A stretch of DNA of 64,000 nucleotides from Liolophura sinensis (Eukaryota > Mollusca > Polyplacophora > Chitonida > Chitonidae). Below, piece after piece: positions 55,401 to 64,000 of the stretch. The stretch covers positions 14,329,501 to 14,393,500 of the forward strand of contig NC_088303.1 of NCBI RefSeq assembly GCF_032854445.1, in the 5' to 3' direction. The position numbers and the translations under genes were made by a program. Under the pieces are notes generated by a model, which worked only from the letters and a program-made list of their open reading frames with translations, did not search any database and was not told where the DNA came from. The first letter of the stretch is position 1. Each line of letters begins with the position of its first letter.

Positions 55401-56657
55401 CTTGGGCAGGTTTGTCAGAATATTGGTCTGCTGCTGCTGTCTACAAATATACATGTGTAAACAGAATATGCATGTCAATCCATGTCTGGATTCACAAACC
55501 TTCTAGTAATGGATAGATATTTACAAAACCCTAGAAATTTAGCATTCAAATTTTAAGACACCTTTAAAAAGTGGAAAAAAATATACGTATAAAGCTTCAA
55601 AAATTCCAACTAGACAAAGCTGAAAGAAACCTTCCCTGACCATATAAATGTTGAATAAAGATGGTATTACAGAATACAAAAGGCTAGCAATGGCTGTTGC
55701 ACTCAATGGTACCAATACTACAGATTTATTCATTCTGTATGGCTTCCAAATACTGTCCTGTGTACTCAAGATAACTTCAGATATATAGTTTAGTAAGAAA
55801 CACACTTGCCTGTTTTTGTAATCTTTCTTTTTTTTGACATGTACGGGATATGTAGATTTCTCCTGTTTCTGATGACAAACCTCATAATTTGTCTGTTCTA
55901 GTGGACAACCATAAGAACTATCAATGCCAATATGCGAGTGAAGATGAGGCAAAGTGAGATTGGAATGTAAATCAGGGGTTTTGTGTTGATGCTGTTGGTA
56001 AGGAAAGGAAATGCTGTGATATCCAGATTCTCTGGAATATAACATATCCTGAAGACTCCTATGACTACTATCTGTACAACTGATATCATCCTCAAAACAT
56101 CTTTCTGGTCTCGGACAGTTATTCAAGAAGCCAGACCTTGAATGAGTAGACAAGTGATCAGGGCTTGACAAGTCACTGGAGTCAAGCGGACAGTGATCTG
56201 AGCTGTCAGTGTAATCACTGTTGACACAACTTAATGAACCAAAATTTGTCAAATGTATTTGACCTAGAAATGGTGGTTGCACTGTTATATTGACAGCTGG
56301 GGTGCTTCTGGTAAATTTATGGCCATGCTGCTTTAGCCTCATCTTTGAAATAGTTCCTGTATTCTCTGTATCTTGGCTTCTGTACATATCTTTGTCAGGT
56401 TGGCGGATACATCTCTTAGAAGAGATTTCTGTTCTATCTTCGGATATAAAATGTTGCACTTTTCCTGAATGATCCAGATGACTGAGACCAAAACTGTCAT
56501 CTCCCCTTGGATCATGTCGATTTGTCTCTCTGTCTGTCTGTAGTCTGTTACTGCTGCATAAGTACAGCTCAGGGATAACATTGGTCTGTATTTGTAAGCC
56601 TGGTTGTTTCAGAGAGGCGCTCTTCTTTGGGGTACTAGAGAACATGTAATCCATCAT
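40445..56657 (-). CDS. SFI1: SFI1 homolog, centrin-binding centrosomal protein
   Basis: SFI1 proteins are long helical rods whose tryptophan-containing repeats each bind a centrin, at the spindle pole body in yeast and at centrioles in animals. Coding exons on the minus strand: 55810-56657, 55314-55440, 54704-54783, 54019-54244, 53137-53222, 52777-52893, 51443-51514, 51019-51108, 50137-50328, 49398-49616, 48587-48684, 48162-48351, 47294-47398, 46448-46664, 45739-45882, 45309-45572, 44672-44756, 43692-43905, 41526-41670, 40445-40769. The total is about 1280 residues, similar to human SFI1. Exon 1 (283 residues) is S/T/H-rich and probably disordered. From exon 3 on, repeats of the form ALxxWK or FxxWR recur, for example MIKKYLALWREQY, ALKWALWRG, FFHRWVSQF, RAFVTWTADF, VFHRWRRYC and KRYFNKWKSH. 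Intron 1 uses a GC donor. The phase of the exon 16 to 17 joint does not fit (phase 0 into phase 2), so an exon or donor there is wrong or missed. An acceptor at 56695-56697 implies an upstream non-coding exon. Confidence 0.87.
41893..42805. mobile_element. Inverted-repeat element rich in GAGGTGTA motifs
   Basis: The left edge ATACCCTGACCCTTATAAGG then TGTACTGGAGGT faces a right edge TATACACCTCATGTCTGTAA then GGGTAT, an imperfect inverted repeat. GAGGTGTA, GAGGTACA and their reverse complements recur many times near both ends, plus sense on the left and mostly antisense on the right. It lies in the SFI1 intron between exons 18 and 19. The limits are approximate. Confidence 0.5.
44332..44472. 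mobile_element. Short MITE with perfect 17-bp inverted ends
   Basis: GGGCCCAGTTTCACAAA at 44332-44348 and TTTGTGAAACTGGGCCC at 44456-44472 are exact reverse complements 107 bp apart. The interior is non-coding. It lies in the SFI1 intron between exons 17 and 18. Confidence 0.85.
46820..47040 (+). repeat. Dispersed repeat, copy 2 (first copy at 21108)
   Basis: From GCAGTTCTTCAACC to GAGGAATTAGG this matches 21108-21330 in the same order. Shared blocks include GCATGTTTGCAA, CAAGCATATT, CAACCAATGTAGT and ACTGAAAGTTGCTCTT. It lies in the SFI1 intron between exons 13 and 14, opposite in sense to the gene. Confidence 0.75.
52503..52620 (-). repeat. SINE 3' half, SFI1 intron
   Basis: TTTGATTGGTGTTTTACGCC followed by GTACTCAAGAATATTTCACT and CCAGCATTATGGTGGGAGGA is the reverse complement of the SINE tail. 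The copy stops near CCGCAGGTTTA, so the tRNA-like head is missing. Confidence 0.85.
53369..53930. mobile_element. Composite of two nested tRNA-derived repeats
   Basis: An outer plus-sense element starts with an A-box-like TGGCCTAGTGGTTAGCG near 53378 and seems to resume at about 53825 (GTGGGTTGAAGACAGG to the CATGGGAAAGTCT block). Between them, 53500-53822 is a second family in reverse orientation. It begins at GAGTGAGTGAGTGCTTGGGG and ends at a tRNA-like head whose reverse complement reads CAATAGCACAATTGGTAGAA. A 138-codon minus-strand open frame here is part of the repeat. It lies in the SFI1 intron between exons 4 and 5. Confidence 0.6.
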
Positions 56658-57239
56658 TACTTCTTCATATCACACCTAGGATATGTGTGCGGACCTATAA
56701 TGATAACAAGACATTTAATCAGGTGTGTACCTTGCCAGGACTTGGTGGAAGTTTGAATTCTAAGTTTAAAAAGCTGGATTACTGTTGAAAGATGGCTTAC
56801 TGATGCTGGCTTTGACATATTTACATTTCGGATAACTTAGGGAATCAGTCCATATCAAATAAAAGAACGGGTTAGAGATTTTTTTTAATGAAACTGTCCT
56901 CGTGCACCTAGGTTACATCGAGGCTGGGTCTTATGTAAGTATGTCCAGCTAGCTTTGGGCTATATTATACATGGCCTTCAGATGTGATAGTTTCAAAGCC
57001 CTGCTGCAATACAAATACTTTGAACTTATGCAAAAACAATGAGCATTTTGCCCATTTGGCATATATTATTTATCACCTCCTGCTCCCTACAAAGAACCTG
57101 GGTCCTCAACAGTATGTATCTGTGGCTATTTACAGAGTCATACTTGCTGAAAACAGATGAATTAAGAACTAAACAATATGGTTTTTGTTTGCTTACAGTG
57201 ACAAAGGTAGGCATTAGCAGCCAAAAAGGCATGTGCAGA

Positions 57240-57500
57240 TTAGGTTTCAAAGTCGTTACAATGGTACAAAGTCACATTATCCAATAAGAAGGCATATTTG
57301 TTTATTTGAAAATATGCCTCCTTGGTAAGTCCTGAAAAGACTCCAACTCCTTTTCTTATACTGTCCTGGCATCGTTGGAATCTTGATGCTAAAGGTGTTA
57401 ATTTCATACTAAATGATGGTCCAGGCAGATTTTCTCTGTTATCGAATAAGTCTCTTGCAAATAAAAAACACCAACCTAAAGACCTGCTTTCCACTCTCAC
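57240..57500 (-). other. Unassigned 86-codon open frame
   Basis: A minus-strand frame whose composition looks protein-like (for example GVGVFSGLTKEAYFQINKY). It has no recognisable homology, no clear splice partners and no long upstream extension. It may be a fragment of a mobile-element protein or chance. I assign no function. Confidence 0.2.
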
Positions 57501-57518
57501 CGCATGACGGTGATGTCA

Positions 57519-57800
57519 ATGGTTTACCATTGGTTCCCCCCATGGCTACGATACTCTGCCAGCCCAAATGTAGAGAAAGGAGTTGAAATACCCACTTGGG
57601 GCTAGGATGTTGCATGTGCAGGCGAGCTGAGAGGTGAGAGCCAAAGCTGACATCAGTCTTGGGCTGCAGCCATCGTTTAGAACAGGGTTATCAGGCATGG
57701 CATGAAACAGTGTATGGTTTATCATTGGTTGCACCTGTGGCTGCGATACTCTGCCAGCCAAGCATAAAGAGAAGAGTTGAAATAGCCACCTGGGGATATA
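57519..57800. repeat. Direct repeat pair of about 83 bp, 194 bp apart
   Basis: The segment starting ATGGTTTACCATTGGTT at 57519 recurs as ATGGTTTATCATTGGTT at 57713. Both continue through GATACTCTGCCAGCC, GAGTTGAAATA and CCAC/CACTTGGGG with scattered substitutions. Confidence 0.8.
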
Positions 57801-57917
57801 CCTTGCCATGATATGAGAGAGCAAAGGGCTCCCTTTTGACCTACCTTTAATACCCTTTCTAACTACACGTATGATTAAGTGTTACTGATTGAACAACAAG
57901 TTCATCATAAGACCAGG

Positions 57918-58038
57918 GGCCGGTTTCATGAAGCTCACGTGGCTAAGTAAGCTCTTAACTACCAACGTATGTTGTAGAGATATAAAGTGCACTTAGCTAA
58001 GGGCAACTTAACACTAAGTAAGTTTCATGAAACCGGCC
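57918..58038. mobile_element. Short MITE with 15-bp perfect inverted ends
   Basis: GGCCGGTTTCATGAA at 57918-57932 and TTCATGAAACCGGCC at 58024-58038 are exact reverse complements. The interior of about 90 bp includes a weaker inner match (CTAAGTAAGCTCTTAAC against CTTAACACTAAGTAAG). Confidence 0.8.
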
Positions 58039-58839
58039 TATGACCTGGTTTAAAACTTAAATATCGATATTTGACCTGATATTTGAAACTTAAATGCTGT
58101 AAGCTGGTTACTGAGAGTTATTCAACTTTGTGAACATTACAAACTGTCCGGATTTCGTTATTAATATTATCAACAAATATCGTAAAAATGCATGCGTGCA
58201 TGGCGGATAAGACTGTAATGTTTGGATTGCTTGCACCACACTGGGAATGCCAGTTACCTTTGATTTTAACCACCCAACAAATGACAATATTTACAGTCGC
58301 CAAGCATTCTTCTATCTGTCAAGTCATCGATTCGCTTCGTACTTCCCGGGGTTACGCATGCGTACACTGGCAAAATTGGACTAAAGGGGGGTAACTCTAG
58401 TTGCCTAGATTTCAGTAACTCCTTTGGCTGTCCATACATTTTCCTAATTTGTGTAAAGTGAGTAGACCTGGGAAATAATTCAGGCATAAAGACATGCATA
58501 GCAATGTACACTATTGATGTTTCAGTAAAGCTTCTATGTCCACATTCTTGACAGGGCATGTTTGTTGTTCATCAGATCTGACACAACAACAATGCCATTA
58601 GTAAAACAACCAGTTCAGTTATTTTGTTTTGCTGTAACCAACATCTGATATTTTCCATATCTCTACTGCAAGTTTTCACGCCACTGGGATATTAAATTCC
58701 ATGTGTACAGCAGCAAAGTTTGAAATCTGAAAAGTTTTTCCTCACTGGTAGATTTACGTAACACCAACAACTGCAACTCTTAACTGATACGGGCCAATCT
58801 TCTTTATGGTTATCACCATATATGTATCTGTGCTGGGAG

Positions 58840-59868
58840 TTTTATTTAGTACTTAACAATTTGTCAGTCATATGACGACAAGGAAGGAAGGATGAGTCCA
58901 TGCCACCAAAACAAGTGCTGCCACCACTGAAGCATGATGCCAAACACACTAGACATGACACCCCACCCAGTCATATTTCCTCGCTCTAACCTCTCGGTGC
59001 TGAGTGCCACCCAGTCACAGTACCAACCAGTCCTGTTTCCTTGCTCTAGCCTCTCAGTGCTGAGCACCGACCAGCCACAGGGCCAATCAGTCCCGTTTCC
59101 TCGCTTTAACCTCTCAGTGCTCTAGCCTCTCAGTGCTGAGCACCGACCAATCACAGGGCCAATCAGTCCCGTTTCCTCGCTTTAACCTCTCAGTGCTCTA
59201 ACCTCTCAGTGCTGTGCCACCCAGGCACAGGGCCAATCGGTCCTGTTTCCTTGCTCTAGTCTCTCAATGCTCTAACCTCTCAGTGCTCTAACCTCTCAGT
59301 GCTGTGCCACCCAGGCACAGGGCCAATCAGTCCCGTTTCCTTGCTTTAACCTCTCAGTGCTCTAACTTCTCAGTACGGTGCCACCCAGGCACAGGGCCAA
59401 TCAGTCCCGTTTCCTCGTTTTAACCTCTCAGTGCTCTAACCTCTCAGTACAGTGCCACCCAGGCACAGGGCCAATCAGTCCCGTTTCCTCGCTCTAGTCT
59501 CTCAATGCTCTAACCTCTCAATGCTCTAACCTCTCAGTGTTCTTACCTCTCAGTGCTGAGCGCTACCTAGTCAGAGGGACAATCAGTCCTGTTTCCTCGC
59601 TCTAACCTTTCAGTGCTGAGCGCCACCCATTTACAGGGCCAATCAGTCATGTTTCCTTGCTCTAACTTCTCCGTGCTGAGCGCCACGCAGTCACAGGGCC
59701 AATCAGTCCCGTTTCCTCACTTTAACCTCTCAGTGCTCTAACCTCTCAGTGCTCAGCGCCACCCAGTCACAGGGCCAATCAGTCATGTTTCCTCGCTCTA
59801 ATCTCTCAGTGCTCTAACCTCTCAGTGCTCTCACCTCTCAGTGCTCTCACCTCTCAGGCAGCAACAAG
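58840..59868. repeat. Large minisatellite grown within a SINE-type repeat
   Basis: From about 58975 to 59868, units of roughly 60 bases (CCTCTCAGTGCTGAGCGCCA, CCCAGTCACAGGGCCAATCA, GTCCCGTTTCCTCGCTCTAA) alternate with varying numbers of a 16-17-base subunit (CCTCTCAGTGCTCTAA). The left flank has GTACTTAACAATTTGTCAGT followed by CATATGACGAC, and the right edge CAGGCAGCAACAAGTT. Both match parts of the SINE family also seen at 53500 and 63570. Confidence 0.85.
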
Positions 59869-59877
59869 TTGATTATT

Positions 59878-60091
59878 AGGATACAGAACTATTAACACAC
59901 ATACAAGTAGGATACAGAACTATTAACACACACAGTTAGGATACAGAACTATTAACACGCACACAAGTAGGATACAGAACTATTAACACGCACACAAGTA
60001 CGATACAGAACTATTAACACGCACACAAGTAGGATACAGAACTATAAACACACACACAAGTAGGATAAGTACTATTAACACACACACAAGC
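59878..60091. repeat. 31-bp tandem array, seven units
   Basis: Seven consecutive units of 31, 29, 31, 31, 31, 31 and 30 bases, each beginning AGGATACAGAACTATTAACA or a close variant and ending in an ACACAAGT-like run. It directly follows the larger minisatellite. Confidence 0.95.
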
Positions 60092-61746
60092 ACTAATTAA
60101 TGCATAAGTTTAGAGGATGTTTTGGGTAACTCAATACAATAAACTCATCTTTTGAGGATAATTTCAATACCGGTTCACATTAAAATACACTGATTTCCTC
60201 TCGTGTGCTGTACAACAACATTACAGCACACAGGGACATCAATGAAACCGGAATTCCTCTATTCACATTGACAGGTAAGCGAACAAAACTCTTTGATCAC
60301 ATATTTCATTGCATTTATTTTATTAAATTTTGCATTTAATGAGCACATAGTTCCATGTACCAGTCTATTTTGGTACATGTAACAATAATTTTCTCCGACT
60401 TTGAAAATCTGTCAGTGACTGGCTTAGTAACTTGACACAGTGTGACTTTTTACGCTTCAATTAGCACCCTATTTTTCACCCTATTTTATAAGGCCTTCAC
60501 GCTTCGAGGCTAATCACACAAATTTATTTAACATTCACTGTGTGAACAGACTATTAGAAGTAGACTCACCCCACTCATTCTAAATGTGAAAACCGTATAC
60601 AAAAATACTGGTGTTAATGTTTCCTTTAATCATGAAATTTGTGTCCCCTAGATTTTGAACATGTTGAAGGCAGGAACACTGACTAGCCAGTTTACAACTA
60701 TATATAAAACAATATGTACATGTATACATCAATAAGTAAGAGATATTTAGATCACTTAAGCAATTAACAGAGGTAAAATAGTTACATGTACTTCATTATG
60801 TACATTTATATACTTACACTAGGCGACACGTTAGTACATGATTTAGATCGCCACAACTGTCCCATGCATACATGCACACAAATGTACATGTATTTCACAT
60901 GATTCGTAACCTGTATATACTGATAAATCAATGTGTATCAGAACTGCTTTATTTAGTTCCTTTCACACACTAACGGATAAACAATGAATTTATATCTTCC
61001 TATTTGCGTTCAGTAAATCAGACACTTTTAATACACAATTCTCTTTGTAGTGAATTGTGCCACCTGTTCTTACTCAGGTGTCTACTGATTGACATCACTA
61101 CCGTTTCTTTCACTGGAAACTTTTAGATATTTCTAATAATCACAACCAAATAAGTCATCAGTACATTCTTACAGACACAACTGTTCATAACAACTTACTA
61201 CAAAAACATCATTCAAAATCATTTTTTTTACGAACCTCCAATAAGAATACTGCAGAGAAGCACAAAAAGTAAATTTCAACAGAGGAGATATGTTTGGTTA
61301 CAAAGGAAAATATTGCAACAATAATCAAATGAAAACATGTTACAAATGGTTTAGCCTTTCACAAAAATGTGTTTCTCCGTCTTAAAAAAAGTAATTAAAT
61401 TAAAAATGTGCAAAAAAAAATGTAACTTTATCGTAACTTACTACAGACACATATCCAAGCAAATAATCATGCATACCTAGTTCTTCACATTATAATCAGT
61501 TTTAATACACATATTGCCACAAAATGGCTGAAATATTGCCATAATCATACATTCTTTCATTCCTTAATATACACATATATTACAACAAATTATAAAACAG
61601 AAATGTCAGGAGAAGATCAACTTTAATACTCCAGGTAATATCGATTGTGGCAGGAGTGACTCAGCAGTTCTCGGACACGTCCTAGAGATGATACATTTCC
61701 TGAATAGATAAGGTATCGCTCGACCTTCAGGCACTGCAGGTAAAGG

Positions 61747-62471
61747 TCATACACTCATTCCAAATTCCTGATTTAATCTATCAAGATCAGCTTTCTCACA
61801 CACATCATACAAGTCTGATCGGCCTAGTAATGATATCGCCATACGCATTGTGCTCCAGATATTGTTTGACATGGCTGAGCGCTCATCTTTGGGGCCTTTA
61901 CTCTCGCGCTGCATGTTTAGTGCTGCCAGGAAATGTTCAACAGCCTCCCTGACAAAAAAGCCAAAACAAACAACCAAAATTTAGAAAGGACATTGAAACC
62001 TGAAAACAGGATATCTGCACGTTATAAACTAGACAAGCTGTGCATGAAGAAAAAAAACACAGACAAGGAAAGGAAAACAGAAAAATCCTGCAAATATTTC
62101 ATTCTTGATAATTTCTCATTTGACAGTGTGTTGTTGAACTAATAAATTATGATTCATCGAGAAGAGATTCATATCTTTAGCACTTACAAAGAGGCAGAGA
62201 AGAACAATAAAGCCATTAATGCTGCAATCTCCAAACTTCAGAAGATCAACAAATAAAGAGAACTAAAGAGACAACTTTGTTGACATATGTAAAAGACTTT
62301 TGTCTTGTCTTACCTGTGGGCACCTAGGTTTATACATGCAATGCCCAGGTTGTACCGAGATCGGATGAAGCCTGGGGAGATTTCCAGAGCATTGTGATAG
62401 GCATCCACAGCCTCCTCACTGCGGTTCCCATTGGCTAAGGTCGCACCCAGTCTGTTCCACAATAGAGCATC
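61747..62471 (-). CDS. PEX5: Peroxisomal targeting signal 1 receptor, last two exons
   Basis: PEX5 carries proteins ending in a PTS1 tripeptide from the cytosol to the peroxisome, recognising them with its C-terminal TPR domain. Two coding exons are visible: 62314-62471 and 61747-61948, joined in phase 2. The first encodes [20 protein letters not shown] and [19 protein letters not shown] motifs at the family's invariant positions. The second encodes [19 protein letters not shown], then [20 protein letters not shown] and the C-terminus LNQEFGMSV. Together they make up the last 119 residues; the acceptor at 62472-62474 shows that the upstream exons lie outside the window to the right. Identity is secure. 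Confidence 0.95.
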
Positions 62472-63043
62472 CTGCAAAGCACAATAATAGTCTGTTGTTA
62501 TGTGCACAACTGCTGTCAGCTTCTAAATTTAGCTTGCCACTGTTTACATATGCTAGGTTCAGGGCCTGCTGTCTGCCTCTACCTTAGAATGTTCCAGAAT
62601 ACGCTCAGTTCGGTGCCTGTTTGTTTACATCAACTGTTCAGGAATTTTCTTATTCTAGACAATTCCACCAGGCTATATAAGACCTATGAAAGCAGGTCAA
62701 AGGAAGAGAACGGAGAATTATTGAGAGTTTTGGATGCTTTCGCTGTGTATTACTTTAGTAGGCCTTTTGTGCTGAATTTTGGTGTCTTTATAGCCTCTGG
62801 CTTTGTTATATCCTATCTCCACCGAGCACTTGTTCAGTCTGAACATGTATGTTTAATTTGTGCTCTTGTATACACAGTGCTTATTAGTACACGGACCCTG
62901 TCTGTGGAATTTTGTGTATGTCTAGTCATACACTCAGTTATACTGTGGATTTTCCCTCTTGTGAATTTGCCTCTGAGCATTTATGCCTGTGTGGTATATA
63001 TTGTGGAATATATGCGTCCGTTTGGACTTGACACCGTGGCACA

Positions 63044-63141
63044 TGTAAGTACTTTAGTATTTGTATAGATACTGCTATCCTTTCTTGTTAAATTTAAGTA
63101 CTTTAGTATTTGTATAAGTCTTATTATCTGTTCTTGTTAAA
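63044..63141. repeat. 49-bp tandem duplication
   Basis: AAGTACTTTAGTATTTGTAT begins two adjacent units of about 49 bases. Both end in TTCTTGTTAAA followed by a short divergent end. Confidence 0.85.
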
Positions 63142-63409
63142 GCTAATAAATTGTTGTAAAATAAAATCTGCTGGTTTTGGTTACTTTTTTGTGCAGCTAA
63201 ACTGTTGTGTATTTCGAACAAGCCATCTCTTTATAATACAGACAGTTTGGGTCGTAACACTTTACTTAGTACTGCTTACAAAAACTTACGGTATTAGTTA
63301 CTCATCTCTGTCTTGTTTTACACATGTTAAATTGCAGGCTGATCTACACTCATCTTCACAAAACATGATAACCATATAGGCTGAATGCCATGTGATGATA
63401 ATCAATGCA

Positions 63410-63520
63410 TTTATAAATTTATTTGATTGTTGTTTAACGCCGCAATCAAGAATTGTTCAACTATATGATGGCAGAAAATAATTTTGATGGTAAGACCAGA
63501 TTGCCCAGGGTGAACCACCA
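63410..63520 (-). repeat. SINE tail remnant
   Basis: TTTATTTGATTGTTGTTTAA followed by CGCCGCAATCAAGAATTGTT is the reverse complement of a diverged SINE tail. The head is missing. Confidence 0.65.
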
Positions 63521-63567
63521 ACATTTGGCAAATTACTGATAAACTTTCTCACGCAATGTATGTATGC

Positions 63568-63806
63568 TTGATGTTGAACGTGGTACTAACCAATTTTTCA
63601 GTCATATGATGACGAGACGTCATTATATGCATGCACATATAGTATGTCTTCTTGTGGCGAGGAGAGTGCTAACCCCCCAGTGCTAAGCGCCATGCGAGGC
63701 AGCAATAAGTACCATTTTTGAAGTCTTTGGTATGGCCCGACCCAGGTTTGAACATGAGCTCTCCCTACTTCGAGACGGATGCTTCAACCATTAGGGCACC
63801 AAAACA
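63568..63806 (-). repeat. Second-family tRNA-derived SINE copy, reverse orientation
   Basis: GTACTAACCAATTTTTCAGT with CATATGATGACGA, then CCCAGTGCTAAGCGCCATGC and GAGGCAGCAATAAGTACC, ending at a tRNA-like head (reverse complement near GGTGCCCTAATGGTTGAAGC). It is related to the elements at 53500 and 58840. Confidence 0.65.
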
Positions 63807-64000
63807 GTCTTCTTCAGATGTTATGTACAGATATGCACACTATCTTAGGGCAAGACAAGTGGTCTTCAACCAATGCTCGACTATTCACACAAGCATCTTT
63901 GACCCCTTATTGTCACAAAGGCCCAACAAACAGTTTTCCTGTCCATGGCCGGGTTTGAACCCACATCCTAATGCGTCCTAGCAAATGAAACACAAGCATC

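Larger units (their letters stand above)
56658..61746. other. SFI1 upstream region and PEX5 3' region
   Basis: Contains the 5' intron and upstream region of SFI1 (acceptor at 56695-56697), probably a promoter in the CpG-bearing patch around 58190-58370, and then repeats: a duplicated segment at 57519-57800, a MITE at 57918-58038, a minisatellite at about 58975-59868 and a tandem array at 59878-60091. From about 60.1 to 61.7 kb the sequence is AT-rich and is probably PEX5 3' UTR and intergenic DNA, with no element recognised. Confidence 0.5.
62472..64000. other. PEX5 intron (right edge), with repeat remnants
   Basis: No further PEX5 exon was found up to the right edge. The interval holds an unusual 188-codon plus-strand open frame (62502-63068), a two-copy tandem duplication at 63044-63141 and SINE remnants at 63410-63520 and 63568-63806. 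Confidence 0.6.

Noticed and set aside
55539..55809. Extension of SFI1 exon 1 to a 372-codon frame
   Set aside because: The tail beyond the GC donor is hydrophobic, unlike the rest, and the splice to exon 2 restores a coherent frame.
59878..60091. Possible CRISPR array
   Set aside because: Units are directly adjacent with no unique spacers, and the DNA is eukaryotic. It is an ordinary tandem repeat.

Overview
This is nuclear DNA of an animal. Genes are split into many short exons by GT-AG introns, coding is sparse, and the intervening DNA is AT-rich and full of short interspersed repeats. The tRNA-derived SINEs (heads with A and B boxes, tails of the form 'gaaatattcttgagtacggcgtaaaacaccaa' in parts, and a second family with 'gtacttaacaatttttcag') resemble repeats I associate with mollusc, especially bivalve, genomes. 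I therefore infer a mollusc or another lophotrochozoan; the species cannot be fixed from this window.

Layout, left to right: (1) COPB2 (beta'-COP of the COPI coat), minus strand, 14180 down to 1719. Sixteen coding exons are visible and the last ones lie beyond the left edge. (2) TMEM107 (ciliary transition-zone membrane protein), plus strand, 14924-17729, four coding exons, divergent from COPB2. (3) A PPP1R35-like centriole/PP1-binding protein, minus strand, 23714-21620. (4) SDHB (mitochondrial complex II iron-sulfur subunit), plus strand, 25190-30470, eight exons, divergent from PPP1R35. (5) An unrecognised 1013-residue protein in one coding exon, plus strand, 33883-36924, with a 5' untranslated exon near 31.8-31.9 kb. 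(6) A homologue of SFI1 (centrin-binding centrosome protein), minus strand, 56657-40445, about 20 coding exons. (7) The last two coding exons of PEX5 (peroxisomal PTS1 receptor), minus strand, 62471-61747; the rest of the gene is beyond the right edge.

All seven are single-copy-type housekeeping or cell-biological genes. Three (TMEM107, PPP1R35, SFI1) act at the centriole or cilium, and two divergent pairs probably share promoters. The non-coding DNA holds two SINE insertions with perfect target-site duplications, several SINE remnants, at least six inverted-repeat (MITE-like) elements, a dispersed repeat present twice, a large minisatellite that seems to have grown inside a SINE copy, and a 31-bp tandem array.

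Points most worth a second look: a probable U12-type (minor spliceosome) intron in TMEM107; a 165-bp in-frame candidate cassette exon inside a COPB2 intron; a phase-supported GC-AG intron and a run of phase-2 symmetric exons in SFI1; the uncharacterised 1013-residue protein; and the family of inverted-repeat elements. I found no CRISPR array, operon, phage or other prokaryotic system.
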